Part shown: piece after piece, positions 8,383 through 18,831 of the stretch
Layout of the letters: every line of letters begins with the position of its first letter
Numbering within the stretch: the stretch's first letter is position 1
Source: Vibrio sagamiensis NBRC 104589
Lineage (GTDB): Bacteria > Pseudomonadota > Gammaproteobacteria > Enterobacterales > Vibrionaceae
Assembly: GCF_007990935.1 (NCBI RefSeq)
Contig: NZ_BJXJ01000002.1
Coordinates: forward strand, 62,001 to 126,000
DNA length: 64,000 nucleotides
Direction: 5' to 3'
Notes under the pieces: model-generated
What the model was told of the DNA's origin: nothing
Databases searched by the model: none
The model's input: the letters and a program-made list of their open reading frames with translations, nothing else
Translations under genes and position numbers: made by a program

Positions 8383-10766
8383 CTTTCTATTGATGCCTTT
8401 TGCTTAAGCCAAGCTTTTAGCACTTGAATATCATTTTGATACTCGTTTTTGATTTCTTCTACCCAATCAGAAATATTTTCCCACCAAGCTGGCATCTCTG
8501 GAGATTGGGCACATTGCGCAATATTTTGAATATGCTTTAAACCAATTGAACCTGCAGCACCTTTAATCTTATGAGCTTCAGATGCAATACCCTGCTGATC
8601 TTTAGCAACCATATTTGAGTCTAAAACTGCCAAATAATCCGGCATCATATCTTCAAACATTTTAATGTTTGCAAAGACAGGAGTAACACCAACTATCTCA
8701 ATATAAGACTCTAACATTTCAAGATCGAGCAAATGAGTTCCAATCAGCTGAGGAGAAGGAATATCATCTTGACAAGGTTGTTTTCTGTTACATTCATTAA
8801 AAGTTTCGTGCGTATTTACTTCTACAAAATACTTATTGATCATCGCTTGTATCGCTTGAACAGCTAATGGTTTACTCAATACATCATCCATTCCGTTAAC
8901 AAAATACTCCTGACGATCTCTTATTACATTCGCAGTCAACGCAACCAAAGGAGGCAAGCAATCATAGCGCTCCCGATATTGTCTTGCGACGTCAAAGCCT
9001 GTCATATCAGGTAACTGAATATCCAATAATACGAGATCATATTGCTCAGGCACAAAGCTGGTTAATGCTTCTTCACCAGTCATTGCAACCGTAACGGAAT
9101 GACCTAGGCTTTCTAATAGTGACTTAGCAACGGTTACATTCAATTCAATATCTTCAACCATAAAAATATTTAAATGGATGGATTGCTGCTTAACCTCATT
9201 GCTTTGCTCAACCACATGGATAATAGGAACTCGTAGAGAAACAGTAAAGGTACTGCCAAAGCCTTCTTCACTGCTTACAGTGATGTCACCATCCATCATA
9301 TTGATTAATTGCTTGGACACTGCTAGGCCAATACCCGTACCAACAGCGTGAAGATTATCTTTACCTGATTTAACTTGGTAATACATCGCAAATATTTTAT
9401 CTATTTCGCTTTCAGGAATACCGATCCCTGTGTCTTCAATTTCAATAACGATATTAGCAAAAGCTTGGTTTTCATCACCCTGCTCAACATCAGCACTGAC
9501 GGTCATCACTACCCCGCCTTCTTTGGTGAATTTCATCGCATTGCTAGTTAGGTTCCAAATCACCTGACGCAGGCGGGTTGCATCAACTTCAATGGCTTGA
9601 GGAAGATCACTTAACCGTTCTAAATCGAACCGAAGCCCCTTTTGTTCCGCCATTAATGCCGAGATGCTCTCTATTTCTGCAACAAAGTCTTCAAAGTTCA
9701 AAGGAGCTGGTAGCAATTCAAGTTTACGTCGATCGAATTTATCCATATCAATAATGTCGTTAAAGATATGGCCTAAAGTGATAGCACTCACATTGATGGT
9801 TTGCATGTATTTACGTTGTTCTGGCGTCAACGAGCTATCAAGTAACATACGACTCAAGCCAACGATGCCATTAAGTGGTGTTCGGAGTTCATGACTGATG
9901 GTTGAAATAAAGGTTGTTTTATCGCGGCTGGCTTTTTCCAATGACTCTTCATGTCGTTTACGCTCAGTGATATCACGACCAAATCCAACCAAGCCGAGGT
10001 GGCGGCCATCTTTGCTATAGAATGGGACTTTACGCAATTCAAAATAGTGCTTACGCCCATCCGGGTATTCTAACCACTGCTCATAGGTGATGGCTTGATT
10101 ATCAACAAAGACTTTCTGGTCGGTGTTGACGATCGGCTCCGCAATCTCCTTACTGTAAACATCCCATGGACTCAAGCCGACTAATTGACTCTCCTTTTTG
10201 CCGGTTAATTCTTCCATTGCTCGGTTACATCCAGAGAAGACTCCTTGCGCATTCCGGTAATAAATCAGATCAGGAGATGCATCGATAAAAGATCGTAATA
10301 AGGCAGTTCGTTCAGCCAACTCTAATTGGGTGCGCTCACGCTGGTAGACTTCATTTTCTAAGTCTTGCATCGCTTCTTCGCGCCCTTCCTCTGCTTTTAT
10401 GCGCTCTTCAATCTCTTGGTTGAGCTTTTCAATATTGTGCTGCAGTTGGATATTCAATTCATGATCACGAGAGCGCATATCTTTGAGTTTGGAGACCAAC
10501 TTTGTCAGCCGTTGCCGTGATTCCTCTAATTGATCAACCACCACAGACAAAAAATACACCGCCCAAGGAGTGATTAATAACCCAAAAAAAACAGAACGAA
10601 CGATATCGGTATCATTGACAATACCATTCAATGCCAACGTAATCCCCACTTGCACGACAACCGCCAGTGCGACTAGCGCCAAAGCCAGCAAAATGGAGAA
10701 ACGAACAATACCTAGCTTCACTAAAAGATCGACATAGTACTGCGCAAGGTTTTTAATCGGCTTCAT
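8373..10766 (-). CDS. arcB: Aerobic respiration control sensor kinase ArcB (hybrid histidine kinase)
   Basis: Inner-membrane tripartite kinase that phosphorylates ArcA when the quinone pool is reduced. The 797 residues show two transmembrane helices (about 22-45 and 58-77), a coiled-coil linker (78-150), a PAS domain (about 155-265), a histidine kinase core with H292 in SHELRTPLNG and an ATPase domain (IWNLTSNAMKF, DTGIGI). These are followed by a receiver with D582 in LLDIQLPDMTG and an HPt domain with H732 in EAHKIKGAAGS. Of the two redox cysteines described for the E. coli protein, C180 is kept (FSGCNRAME), but the position of C241 is Tyr (GRKHYFELRK). The 210-bp gap to yhcC holds no other gene. 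Confidence 0.97.
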   Translation of the reverse strand: MKPIKNLAQYYVDLLVKLGIVRFSILLALALVALAVVVQVGITLALNGIVNDTDIVRSVFFGLLITPWAVYFLSVVVDQLEESRQRLTKLVSKLKDMRSRDHELNIQLQHNIEKLNQEIEERIKAEEGREEAMQDLENEVYQRERTQLELAERTALLRSFIDASPDLIYYRNAQGVFSGCNRAMEELTGKKESQLVGLSPWDVYSKEIAEPIVNTDQKVFVDNQAITYEQWLEYPDGRKHYFELRKVPFYSKDGRHLGLVGFGRDITERKRHEESLEKASRDKTTFISTISHELRTPLNGIVGLSRMLLDSSLTPEQRKYMQTINVSAITLGHIFNDIIDMDKFDRRKLELLPAPLNFEDFVAEIESISALMAEQKGLRFDLERLSDLPQAIEVDATRLRQVIWNLTSNAMKFTKEGGVVMTVSADVEQGDENQAFANIVIEIEDTGIGIPESEIDKIFAMYYQVKSGKDNLHAVGTGIGLAVSKQLINMMDGDITVSSEEGFGSTFTVSLRVPIIHVVEQSNEVKQQSIHLNIFMVEDIELNVTVAKSLLESLGHSVTVAMTGEEALTSFVPEQYDLVLLDIQLPDMTGFDVARQYRERYDCLPPLVALTANVIRDRQEYFVNGMDDVLSKPLAVQAIQAMINKYFVEVNTHETFNECNRKQPCQDDIPSPQLIGTHLLDLEMLESYIEIVGVTPVFANIKMFEDMMPDYLAVLDSNMVAKDQQGIASEAHKIKGAAGSIGLKHIQNIAQCAQSPEMPAWWENISDWVEEIKNEYQNDIQVLKAWLKQKASIERCN

Positions 10767-10976
10767 TTAAAACTCCATAGAACAAGCAAAACAGATCACT
10801 CAGGGTAGAGTGCAGTTTAACGTGTTTGATGAGTCGGTTGAAACTCCTCACCCTCAACTTAGAGTTGAACGTCACAAAGGATTATGAATAAATCGCAAAC
10901 GTTTCTCTCTCACCCTATGCCAAACTCTATTTCACCAACGGCCGTGGTTCCAATCGCTATGGCACATTGCCTTGAC

Positions 10977-11900
10977 TTAGATATATCCAAAAGGTTGATC
11001 GGTTAAAGATCCCTGCCCTCCATCTCGCTCCAATGCATGACTAATTTCGGTCATCGCGAGCCAGCGGTTCTCACACCACAGTGGTGATAGCAAGGTTGGA
11101 CGACGCGCCGCAGAAGAAACACGATGGTAAATCACCTCTTTTGGAGTCATGCGGATCATTTCACTGGCGATCGCAACATACTCTTCAAGTTCAGGAGCTT
11201 CTAACTTTTCAGCACGCCAAGCTTTTGCCATGGTACTGCCTTCAACAATGTGTAGACCGTGAAGCTTGATGCCGTCAGTACCGACTTCGAGCACTTTACA
11301 CAGCGTTTCAAAGTTATCATCACGAGTTTCTTTCGGTAAACCAACGATCAAGTGAGTGCACACTTTAATACCTAAATCTCGAGCGCGTTTGGTAATCTCG
11401 GCATAGCATGCAAAATCATGACCCCGATTGATACGCTTGAGAGTTCTATCATTTGCAGTTTGCAACCCCAGTTCCAACCAAATTTCGTAGCCTTGATTCA
11501 CATAGCCAGAGAGTAATTCCAAAACGGCATCAGGCACGCAATCGGGACGAGTCCCCACACAAAGGCCAACAATATCCGCCGCTTTTAATGCTTCTTCATA
11601 CATCGCTTTAAGTACTTGCACTTCGGCATAGGTGCTTGTGTAGGCTTGAAAATAAGCCAAATATTTCTTTGCTCGCTGAATCTCTGCGGCGCGATCTTGC
11701 AATTGTTCATGAATACTTTTATTACGTTCACTTTCATTGGCAAAGGAAGCAACATTGCAAAAGGTGCATCCACCTCGTCCAATCGTGCCATCACGATTGG
11801 GGCAACTAAACCCGCCATGTAAAGTCAGCTTATGGACTTTTTCACCATAACGACGTTGAAGATCTTGTCCTATTGTGTTCACTAATTGGTGTAGTTGCAC
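10977..11900 (-). CDS. yhcC: Radical SAM protein, YhcC family (TIGR01212)
   Basis: 307-residue member of the YhcC family, whose reaction I cannot name from sequence. The Fe-S cysteines are C33, C45 and C48 in FSCPNRDG and GGCTFCN, an elongated spacing typical of this family. VGLCVGTRPDCVPD and HLIVGLPKET belong to the radical SAM barrel. The start is GTG at 11900, with AAGG seven nt upstream; the protein begins like E. coli YhcC (MQLxxLVN). In E. coli the gene also lies between arcB and gltB, so the synteny is old. Confidence 0.9.
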   Translation of the reverse strand: MQLHQLVNTIGQDLQRRYGEKVHKLTLHGGFSCPNRDGTIGRGGCTFCNVASFANESERNKSIHEQLQDRAAEIQRAKKYLAYFQAYTSTYAEVQVLKAMYEEALKAADIVGLCVGTRPDCVPDAVLELLSGYVNQGYEIWLELGLQTANDRTLKRINRGHDFACYAEITKRARDLGIKVCTHLIVGLPKETRDDNFETLCKVLEVGTDGIKLHGLHIVEGSTMAKAWRAEKLEAPELEEYVAIASEMIRMTPKEVIYHRVSSAARRPTLLSPLWCENRWLAMTEISHALERDGGQGSLTDQPFGYI

Positions 11901-12024
11901 GATTTAACCTTATTTCAACCCATCGATAAGTCAGTTCTCTCAGCAGCTCAGTGGAGGCATGGTCAAGCACGTCTTAATTAACATGCAACGTTTTAGCTAC
12001 ACGCTCAAAGCACAACGCCAAAAA

Positions 12025-12296
12025 TGTAATTAAATTACAAAAAATACTGAGTAAAAATCATTATTTTAATCAATAAAAACCAACCAAGAATGATTTTAAA
12101 TCAATAAAACCGCATAATAAACGAACCAAATATCGTAATGTTGCGTACTTGTTAATCTAATCGTGCATATTTAGACAAAATAAATTCATCAAATAAAGCG
12201 ACTTTTGATTGCATAAACCGCACTCTAGATTGTAGGATAGTTACACAAACCGCTGTTTTTGTAACTTTTATTACACTGTCTACAGTGGTTATAACC
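12025..12296. promoter_or_regulatory. Palindrome-rich control region of the first gltBD operon
   Basis: The 636-bp gap between yhcC and gltB is AT-rich and holds several symmetric motifs. There is TGTAATTAAATTACA (12025-12039, perfect about a central A). A 26-bp near-palindrome lies at 12240-12265 (GTTACA/TGTAAC ends, 11 of 13 positions symmetric). CACTG-tcta-CAGTG follows at 12274-12287 and GGTTATAACC at 12287-12296. A repeated TTTTAA(A)TCAATAAAA motif occurs near 12062 and 12093. They resemble operators, but I cannot name the proteins or place the promoter with confidence. Confidence 0.45.
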
Positions 12297-12455
12297 TGTG
12301 TTATCCCAAGCCTACCAAGATAAACCACTACTAAGTGATAAAAAAGAAAGCGATAACACCAAGGAATGTTTTTCTCGCAATATTTTTCAGTGAGAGACGG
12401 AAAGGAATCAAAACTGGCTACCTCAGCCAGTGGCGAGTAATGCACATAAGGACAA

Positions 12456-12512
12456 GACGCAGCCCCATTACCAGTCATGATGGATTCATCTTGGTTTGGC
12501 GGGTTGTGCGTC
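12456..12512 (+). promoter_or_regulatory. Long imperfect hairpin in the gltB leader
   Basis: Nested complementary segments bracket each other in order: GACGCA (12456) with TGCGTC (12507-12512), then CCC with GGG, ACCA with TGGT, and GATG with CATC around a GATT loop. The structure ends 10 nt before the GGAAGGA ribosome site of gltB (12523-12529). It could be a leader regulatory element. It does not match a riboswitch class I know. Confidence 0.4.
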
Positions 12513-12536
12513 AACATCAACTGGAAGGATGTATCT

Positions 12537-15500
12537 ATGGTCGATAGAGAGCAAAGTTCACACGGGCTCTATACTCCTGAATTGGAGCATGACGCTTGTG
12601 GTATCGGTTTTGTTGCTCACCTCAAAAACCGTAAATCTCATGACGTGGTGACGCAAGCATTAGATATGCTGGCTCGCATGGAACACCGTGGTGGTCAAGG
12701 TTGTGACCCATGCAGCGGTGATGGTGCGGGTATCTTGCTACAAAAACCTCATGAATTCCTATTAGAAGAAGCGGTTAAGTTAGGCATTAAGCTGCCTTCG
12801 TTTGAAAAATATGGTGTAGGCGTCGTTCTTTTCCCGAAAGACGAATACAAACGCGAGCAATGCCGTGACATTCTAGAACGTAACGCACAACGTCTAGACC
12901 TTGAAGTTATCGGCTACCGCATTCTACCAACCGATAACTCAATGATCGGTGCAGATCCACTGAGCACGGAGCCTCAATTTGAGCATGTGTTTATCTCTGG
13001 TGGGCCTGGTATTACGCCTGAAGAGCTAGAACGAAAACTGTACGTACTTCGTAACTACACAGTACGAGTCTGCCTAGAAAGTGTTTCGAACATTGGTGAC
13101 GACTTCTACATTAACTCCATGTCTTATAAGACATTAGTGTATAAAGGTCAGTTGACGACCGAGCAAGTACCTCAGTACTTCCTTGATCTGCAAAACCCGA
13201 CCATGGTGACTGCACTGGCACTGGTACATTCTCGCTTCTCTACCAATACCTTCCCGAAATGGCGTCTTGCACAGCCTTTCCGTTACATTGCCCACAACGG
13301 TGAAATCAATACCGTTCGCGGTAACTTGAACTGGATGAAGGCCCGTGAAGCTATCTTAGAATCAGACCTGTTTACTCAGGCTGAAATCGACATGCTGCTT
13401 CCAATCTGTCAGGAAGGCAGCTCTGATTCATCTAACTTCGATATGGCACTTGAGCTCCTCGTTCTTTCTGGTCGTAGCCTACCACACGCATTGATGATGA
13501 TGATTCCGGAAGCATGGCAAGAAAATAAAAACATGGATCCTAAGCGTCGCGCATTCTATCAATACCACGCGAACATCATGGAACCATGGGATGGCCCTGC
13601 TTCAGTATGTTTTACTGATGGTGTTCAAGTTGGTGCGACACTCGACCGTAACGGTTTGCGCCCTTCTCGCTACACAGTGACCAAAGACAACTTCCTGGTG
13701 ATGGCATCTGAATCTGGTGTTGTGGATATTGAGCCAGAGAACGTTGAGTTCCGTGGCCGTCTACAACCAGGTCGTATCTTCGTTGCAGACCTAGAACAAG
13801 GTCGCATCATCTCTGATGAAGAAGTGAAAGACACCATCGCAACAGCGCAGCCTTACGAGAATTGGGTAGAAGAAAACCTACTGAGCTTGAAGAAGCTGCC
13901 AGATGCGAGCAACCAGTTCAGCCAACCTTCTCCTGAACGTTTGCTGCACCGTCAACAAGCTTTCGGTGTGAGCACTGAAGAAGTGAACGAAATCATCGTT
14001 CCAATGGCGAATGATGCGAAAGAGCCATTATCCGCCATGGGTGCAGACTGGCCTCTTGCGGTTCTATCTCATCAGTCTCAGCATCTTTCAAACTACTTCA
14101 AGCAGCTGTTTGCACAGGTAACTAACCCACCGATCGACCCGATCCGTGAGCGTATGGTTATGTCGCTGAACACTTACTTGGGTAAAGACCAAAACCTTCT
14201 GACTGAAACACCACTTCACTGTCAGAAAGTCGAATTGGAATCACCTGTTCTAGCGAACTCTGAGCTTGAAAAGCTGCGTGCGATCGATAACGAGCACCTA
14301 CAAGCGAAGACGCTGGATATCGTATTCCAAGCCAATGAAGATAAAGGCAAGCTTGAACGTGCACTAAAACGTATCTGCCAATACGCAGAAGACGCAGTTA
14401 TCGATGGTTACTCAATCATCCTACTCACTGACCGTGCAGTGAACTCAAACCACGCGGCGATCCCTGCAATGCTGGCCGTTGGCGCAGTCCACCACCACTT
14501 GATCCGCAAAGGTCTACGTGCGAAGTGTGACATCGTAGTTGAAACCGGTGACGCGCGTGAAACGCACCACTTTGCAACGCTACTGGGTTACGGCGCGAAT
14601 GCGGTTAACCCATACCTAGTGATTGAAACCATCATTGAACTTCAACGTACGAAAAAGTTGGATCCAGAAGCGAACCCTCGCGATCTGTTCAACAACTACC
14701 GTAAAGCGATCAACGGCGGTCTTCTGAAGATCTTCTCGAAGATGGGTATCTCAACACTACAGTCGTACCACGGCGCGCAAATCTTCGAAGCCTTGGGCAT
14801 CCACAAATCAGTAGTAGACAAATACTTCACAGGTACGGTTTCTCGTATCCAAGGTCTCACCCTTGATGATATCGCCAAAGAGGTACTTATCCGTCATCGC
14901 ATCGGTTACCCACAACGCGAAATTCCAATTCAAATGCTGGATGTTGGTGGTGTTTACCAGTGGAAACAGCGTGGTGAGAAGCACCTATTCAACCCAGAAA
15001 CCATTTCTCTACTACAAGAGTCTACGCGCAACAAGAACTACGATCAGTTCAAGCAGTACGCAACTGCTGTCGATAAACAAGGCGACAATGCAGTAACCCT
15101 GCGTAGCCAGCTAGAATTCATTAAGAACCCAGCAGGTTCTATCTCTATCGACGAAATCGAGCCAATTGAAAGCATCGTGAAACGCTTCGCGACCGGTGCA
15201 ATGTCATTCGGTTCTATTTCTTACGAAGCACACTCCACACTTGCTGTTGCGATGAACCGCCTTGGCGCGAAATCGAACTCTGGCGAAGGTGGTGAAGACC
15301 CAATGCGTTTCGAGCGCAAAGACAACGGCGATTGGGAACGCTCTGCGATCAAGCAGGTGGCTTCTGGTCGTTTCGGCGTCACCTCTTACTACCTAACTAA
15401 CGCTGAAGAGCTGCAAATCAAGATGGCTCAAGGTGCTAAGCCAGGTGAAGGTGGTCAGCTACCAGGCGATAAAGTAGATGAATGGATCGGTGCAACACGT

Positions 15501-17087
15501 CACTCAACTCCGGGCGTCGGTCTTATCTCACCACCACCACACCACGATATCTACTCAATCGAAGATTTAGCTCAGCTGATCTACGACTTGAAAAATGCGA
15601 ATCGTGCAGGTCGTGTCAACGTGAAGCTGGTATCGGAAGCTGGCGTAGGTACGATCGCTTCTGGTGTAGCGAAAGCGAAAGCGGACGTTGTACTTATCGC
15701 AGGTTTCGACGGCGGTACAGGTGCATCACCCATGTCTTCAATCCGTCATACTGGTCTTCCTTGGGAGCTAGGTTTGGCCGAAACGCACCAAACGCTACTG
15801 AAGAACGGTCTGCGTAACCGTATCGTGGTTCAAGCGGATGGCCAGATGAAGACACCTCGTGACCTTGCAGTAGCAACACTACTCGGTGCTGAAGAATGGG
15901 GCGTAGCAACCGCAGCATTGGTGGTTGAAGGTTGTATCATGATGCGTAAGTGTCATAAGAACACCTGTCCTGTTGGTATCGCGACTCAAAACAAGACGCT
16001 GCGCGAGCGCTTTGATGGTCGTGTAGAAGACGTCGTAACCTTCTTCCAATACATGGCACAAGGTCTGCGTGAAATCATGGCTGAACTTGGCTTCCGCACT
16101 ATCGATGAGATGGTCGGTCAAGGTCAGAAGCTGAAGGTGCGCCAAGACGTTTCTCACTGGAAATACAAGAATCTTGATCTGTCTCCTGTTCTCCATGTTG
16201 AGCAACCCCGCGAAGCGGATGGTGTATTCAACCAAGCTCAGCAGAACCACAACCTAGAAGAAGTACTAGACCGTAAGCTGATTCAAGCAGCGATTCCTGC
16301 ACTCGAGAAAGGCGAAGCGGTGAATGCCGAGTTCCCTATCGTCAACACGGACCGCTCTGCAGGTACCATGTTGTCGAACGAAATCTCCAAAGTGTACAAA
16401 GATGCCGGTCTACCTCAACCAATGAACGTCAAGTTCAAAGGTTCTGCAGGTCAGTCATTCGGTGCTTTCCTAGCTAAGGGCGTGAAGTTCGAAGTGGAAG
16501 GTGATGCGAACGACTACTGGGGTAAAGGCTTATCTGGCGGTACGTTAGTGCTTTACCCAGACGCGAAATCAAGCATTGTCGCCGAAGACAACATAGTGGT
16601 GGGTAACGTGTGTTTCTACGGTGCAACTTCGGGTGAGTCTTTCATTCGCGGTATGGCTGGTGAGCGTTTTTGTGTTCGCAACTCAGGTGCGACAGTCGTA
16701 GTAGAAGGCGTCGGTGACCACGGTTGTGAATACATGACTGGCGGTGCAGCCGTCATCCTTGGTTCAACAGGTCGTAACTTTGCTGCAGGTATGAGTGGCG
16801 GCGTGGCTTACGTATGGGATAAATCCGGTGACTTTGAGTCAAAACTGAACCCAGAGCTGGTAGACCTCGACCCCATCGAGCAAGAAGACCGAGATCTATT
16901 ACTCGACATGCTCACTAAGCATGTTCAATTCACAGGAAGTGAAGTCGCTCAGTCTTTCCTAGACAACTTTGAAGCCAGCTTGGCCACCTTGGTTAAGGTT
17001 ATGCCACGTGATTACAAAGCCGTCCTTCAAAAACGTAAAACTGAAGCGCAGTCTCAAGGAAACGAAACTCAAGCGGAGGCCGTATAA
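12537..17087 (+). CDS. gltB: Glutamate synthase large subunit, first copy
   Basis: Makes two glutamate from glutamine and 2-oxoglutarate with electrons from GltD. Domains in order are an N-terminal glutamine amidotransferase whose Cys (C21, in HDACGIGF) becomes the first residue after removal of a propeptide, a central domain, the FMN/2-oxoglutarate domain, the [3Fe-4S] cysteines in CIMMRKCHKNTC (about 1132-1143), and the C-terminal beta-helix of G-rich repeats. I chose ATG 12537 (1516 aa), which has GGAAGGA at 7-nt spacing; an in-frame ATG at 12477 lies inside the leader hairpin. The N-terminus (GLYTPELEHDACGIGF, RGGQGCDPCSGDG) differs from the E. coli type, unlike the second copy. It overlaps gltD by one base (TAATG). 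Confidence 0.96.
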   Translation: MVDREQSSHGLYTPELEHDACGIGFVAHLKNRKSHDVVTQALDMLARMEHRGGQGCDPCSGDGAGILLQKPHEFLLEEAVKLGIKLPSFEKYGVGVVLFPKDEYKREQCRDILERNAQRLDLEVIGYRILPTDNSMIGADPLSTEPQFEHVFISGGPGITPEELERKLYVLRNYTVRVCLESVSNIGDDFYINSMSYKTLVYKGQLTTEQVPQYFLDLQNPTMVTALALVHSRFSTNTFPKWRLAQPFRYIAHNGEINTVRGNLNWMKAREAILESDLFTQAEIDMLLPICQEGSSDSSNFDMALELLVLSGRSLPHALMMMIPEAWQENKNMDPKRRAFYQYHANIMEPWDGPASVCFTDGVQVGATLDRNGLRPSRYTVTKDNFLVMASESGVVDIEPENVEFRGRLQPGRIFVADLEQGRIISDEEVKDTIATAQPYENWVEENLLSLKKLPDASNQFSQPSPERLLHRQQAFGVSTEEVNEIIVPMANDAKEPLSAMGADWPLAVLSHQSQHLSNYFKQLFAQVTNPPIDPIRERMVMSLNTYLGKDQNLLTETPLHCQKVELESPVLANSELEKLRAIDNEHLQAKTLDIVFQANEDKGKLERALKRICQYAEDAVIDGYSIILLTDRAVNSNHAAIPAMLAVGAVHHHLIRKGLRAKCDIVVETGDARETHHFATLLGYGANAVNPYLVIETIIELQRTKKLDPEANPRDLFNNYRKAINGGLLKIFSKMGISTLQSYHGAQIFEALGIHKSVVDKYFTGTVSRIQGLTLDDIAKEVLIRHRIGYPQREIPIQMLDVGGVYQWKQRGEKHLFNPETISLLQESTRNKNYDQFKQYATAVDKQGDNAVTLRSQLEFIKNPAGSISIDEIEPIESIVKRFATGAMSFGSISYEAHSTLAVAMNRLGAKSNSGEGGEDPMRFERKDNGDWERSAIKQVASGRFGVTSYYLTNAEELQIKMAQGAKPGEGGQLPGDKVDEWIGATRHSTPGVGLISPPPHHDIYSIEDLAQLIYDLKNANRAGRVNVKLVSEAGVGTIASGVAKAKADVVLIAGFDGGTGASPMSSIRHTGLPWELGLAETHQTLLKNGLRNRIVVQADGQMKTPRDLAVATLLGAEEWGVATAALVVEGCIMMRKCHKNTCPVGIATQNKTLRERFDGRVEDVVTFFQYMAQGLREIMAELGFRTIDEMVGQGQKLKVRQDVSHWKYKNLDLSPVLHVEQPREADGVFNQAQQNHNLEEVLDRKLIQAAIPALEKGEAVNAEFPIVNTDRSAGTMLSNEISKVYKDAGLPQPMNVKFKGSAGQSFGAFLAKGVKFEVEGDANDYWGKGLSGGTLVLYPDAKSSIVAEDNIVVGNVCFYGATSGESFIRGMAGERFCVRNSGATVVVEGVGDHGCEYMTGGAAVILGSTGRNFAAGMSGGVAYVWDKSGDFESKLNPELVDLDPIEQEDRDLLLDMLTKHVQFTGSEVAQSFLDNFEASLATLVKVMPRDYKAVLQKRKTEAQSQGNETQAEAV

Positions 17088-18556
17088 TGGGTAAGCCTAC
17101 TGGATTTTTAGAGCATGGACGTGAACTGCCACAGAAGATCGACCCGGCAGTGCGTATCAAGAACAATAAAGAGTTTGTTCTCAACGAAGAGTTTGGTGAC
17201 AAAATCAATACACAGGCTTCTCGTTGTATGGACTGTGGTGTGCCGTTTTGTCATAACGGCTGCCCTATCGGTAATATCATCCCAGAATTTAATGATGCGG
17301 TTTATCGTGATAGCTGGGAAGAAGCATGGAACATTCTAAGTTCAACCAATAATTTCCCAGAGTTTACTGGTCGTGTCTGTCCTGCTCCATGTGAAAGTGC
17401 TTGTGTACTTGGCATTAACCAAGACCCAATCACCATCTGTAATATCGAGAAAACCATCGTAGAAACCGCGTATCGTGAAGGATACGCCAAACCCAAAACA
17501 CCGCGTTCTCGCAGTGGTAAAACCGTCGCGATCATCGGTTCAGGCCCTGCTGGCCTCGCAGCCGCTGAACAGCTCAACAGCGCTGGGCATACTGTGACGG
17601 TATTCGAGCGAGACGAGAAAGTAGGCGGTCTGCTACGTTTTGGTATCCCAGACTTCAAATTGGGCATGGACGTCATTGATCGTAAGATCAACTTAATGGC
17701 AGAAGCAGGCATCGAATTTAAAGTAAACCAACATATTGGTGTTGACGTAAATGCTCAGCAACTGCGTCAAGAGTTTGATGTGGTGTTATTGACTGGCGGA
17801 TCAACAGTTCCACGTAACTTACCAGTTCCAGGCCGCGAGCTAAAAGGCGTTCATTTTGCGATGGAGTTCTTAGGACAAAACAACCGTCGCGCCAACAACA
17901 TGGATCTCAAAACAGAAGAGATCCATGCGAAAGGTAAACATGTGGTCGTTATCGGTGGCGGTGATACGGGTTCTGACTGTGTAGGTACTTCTAATCGTCA
18001 TGGTGCAGCAAGTATCACTCAGGTTGAAATCATGCCGATCCCACCAGAGAAACGCCCTGCAAATATGCCATGGCCACAGTACCCAATGATCCTACGTACA
18101 TCGACGTCTCACGAAGAAGGCGTTGATCGTCACTGGAACATCCTGACCAAAGAATTCATTGGTAATGACAAAGGTGAAGTTACAGGACTTCGTCTGGCTG
18201 ATATCGTTTGGCAAGATGCGAAACCTGGCGAGCGTCCAAGCTTCAAAGAAGTAGAAGGCAGCGAGCGTGTGATTCCATGTGATATGGCATTCCTAGCGAT
18301 GGGCTTCCTACATCCAGAGCCAACAGGCGTGCTTGCTCAACTGGATATCGCTTTAGACGAGCGCGGTAACGTAGCCACTCAAGGATTTGCGACTAACCAA
18401 GAAGGCATATTTGCAGCTGGTGATATGCGAACAGGCCAATCTTTGGTGGTTCGTTGTATCAACGAAGGTCGCGAATGTGCCCGTGCTATCGATGATTACC
18501 TCATGGGTAACACCAATCTAGAAGCAAAAGCAGACTCCTTAATGCTATCTGCCTAA
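17087..18556 (+). CDS. gltD: Glutamate synthase small subunit, first copy
   Basis: Flavoprotein of 489 residues that carries electrons from NADPH to GltB. The N-terminal cysteines of the two [4Fe-4S] clusters are in [14 protein letters not shown] and CPAPCESAC. The FAD-binding motif is [13 protein letters not shown] (about 144-156) and the NADPH-binding motif is [12 protein letters not shown]. The start codon shares a base with the gltB stop, so the subunits should be made in ratio. It differs clearly from the second GltD at 23640 (for example [10 protein letters not shown] against [10 protein letters not shown]), so the two pairs are not a recent duplication. Confidence 0.96.
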   Translation: MGKPTGFLEHGRELPQKIDPAVRIKNNKEFVLNEEFGDKINTQASRCMDCGVPFCHNGCPIGNIIPEFNDAVYRDSWEEAWNILSSTNNFPEFTGRVCPAPCESACVLGINQDPITICNIEKTIVETAYREGYAKPKTPRSRSGKTVAIIGSGPAGLAAAEQLNSAGHTVTVFERDEKVGGLLRFGIPDFKLGMDVIDRKINLMAEAGIEFKVNQHIGVDVNAQQLRQEFDVVLLTGGSTVPRNLPVPGRELKGVHFAMEFLGQNNRRANNMDLKTEEIHAKGKHVVVIGGGDTGSDCVGTSNRHGAASITQVEIMPIPPEKRPANMPWPQYPMILRTSTSHEEGVDRHWNILTKEFIGNDKGEVTGLRLADIVWQDAKPGERPSFKEVEGSERVIPCDMAFLAMGFLHPEPTGVLAQLDIALDERGNVATQGFATNQEGIFAAGDMRTGQSLVVRCINEGRECARAIDDYLMGNTNLEAKADSLMLSA

Positions 18557-18577
18557 CATAACGCTTTACCCTTATAT

Positions 18578-18600
18578 GCCTCAGGGAAACGACCTGAGGC
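18578..18600 (+). terminator. Hairpin after the first gltBD operon
   Basis: Perfect 8-bp stem GCCTCAGG/CCTGAGGC with a 7-nt loop, 22 nt after the gltD stop. The following bases (aagatttcctt) have only a short T stretch, so it may be a weak terminator or an RNA-stabilising hairpin. Confidence 0.55.
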
Positions 18601-18831
18601 AAGATTTCCTTCCAAGGCCTTTTGACCAGCCTTCTGTAGCTAAATGATATCAGTATACCTATTTCCAACCGACTGAGCTCCTTAACTATACGCTGGTCTT
18701 TTTTAGACTAAAGCTAACAAACACCTCATAGCTCAATAGACTTTACGGAAATTATTGCAACCCCCAAATCAGGCAAACGCCACCTCTACAAATAGACCAC
18801 TCATTGGCTAACAAGTGTTTTTCTTTACCTC

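Noticed and set aside
12152..12520. 122-codon minus-strand reading frame upstream of the first gltB
   Set aside because: It covers the gltB control region and ribosome site, shows no family resemblance or ribosome site of its own, and its composition looks like non-coding DNA.
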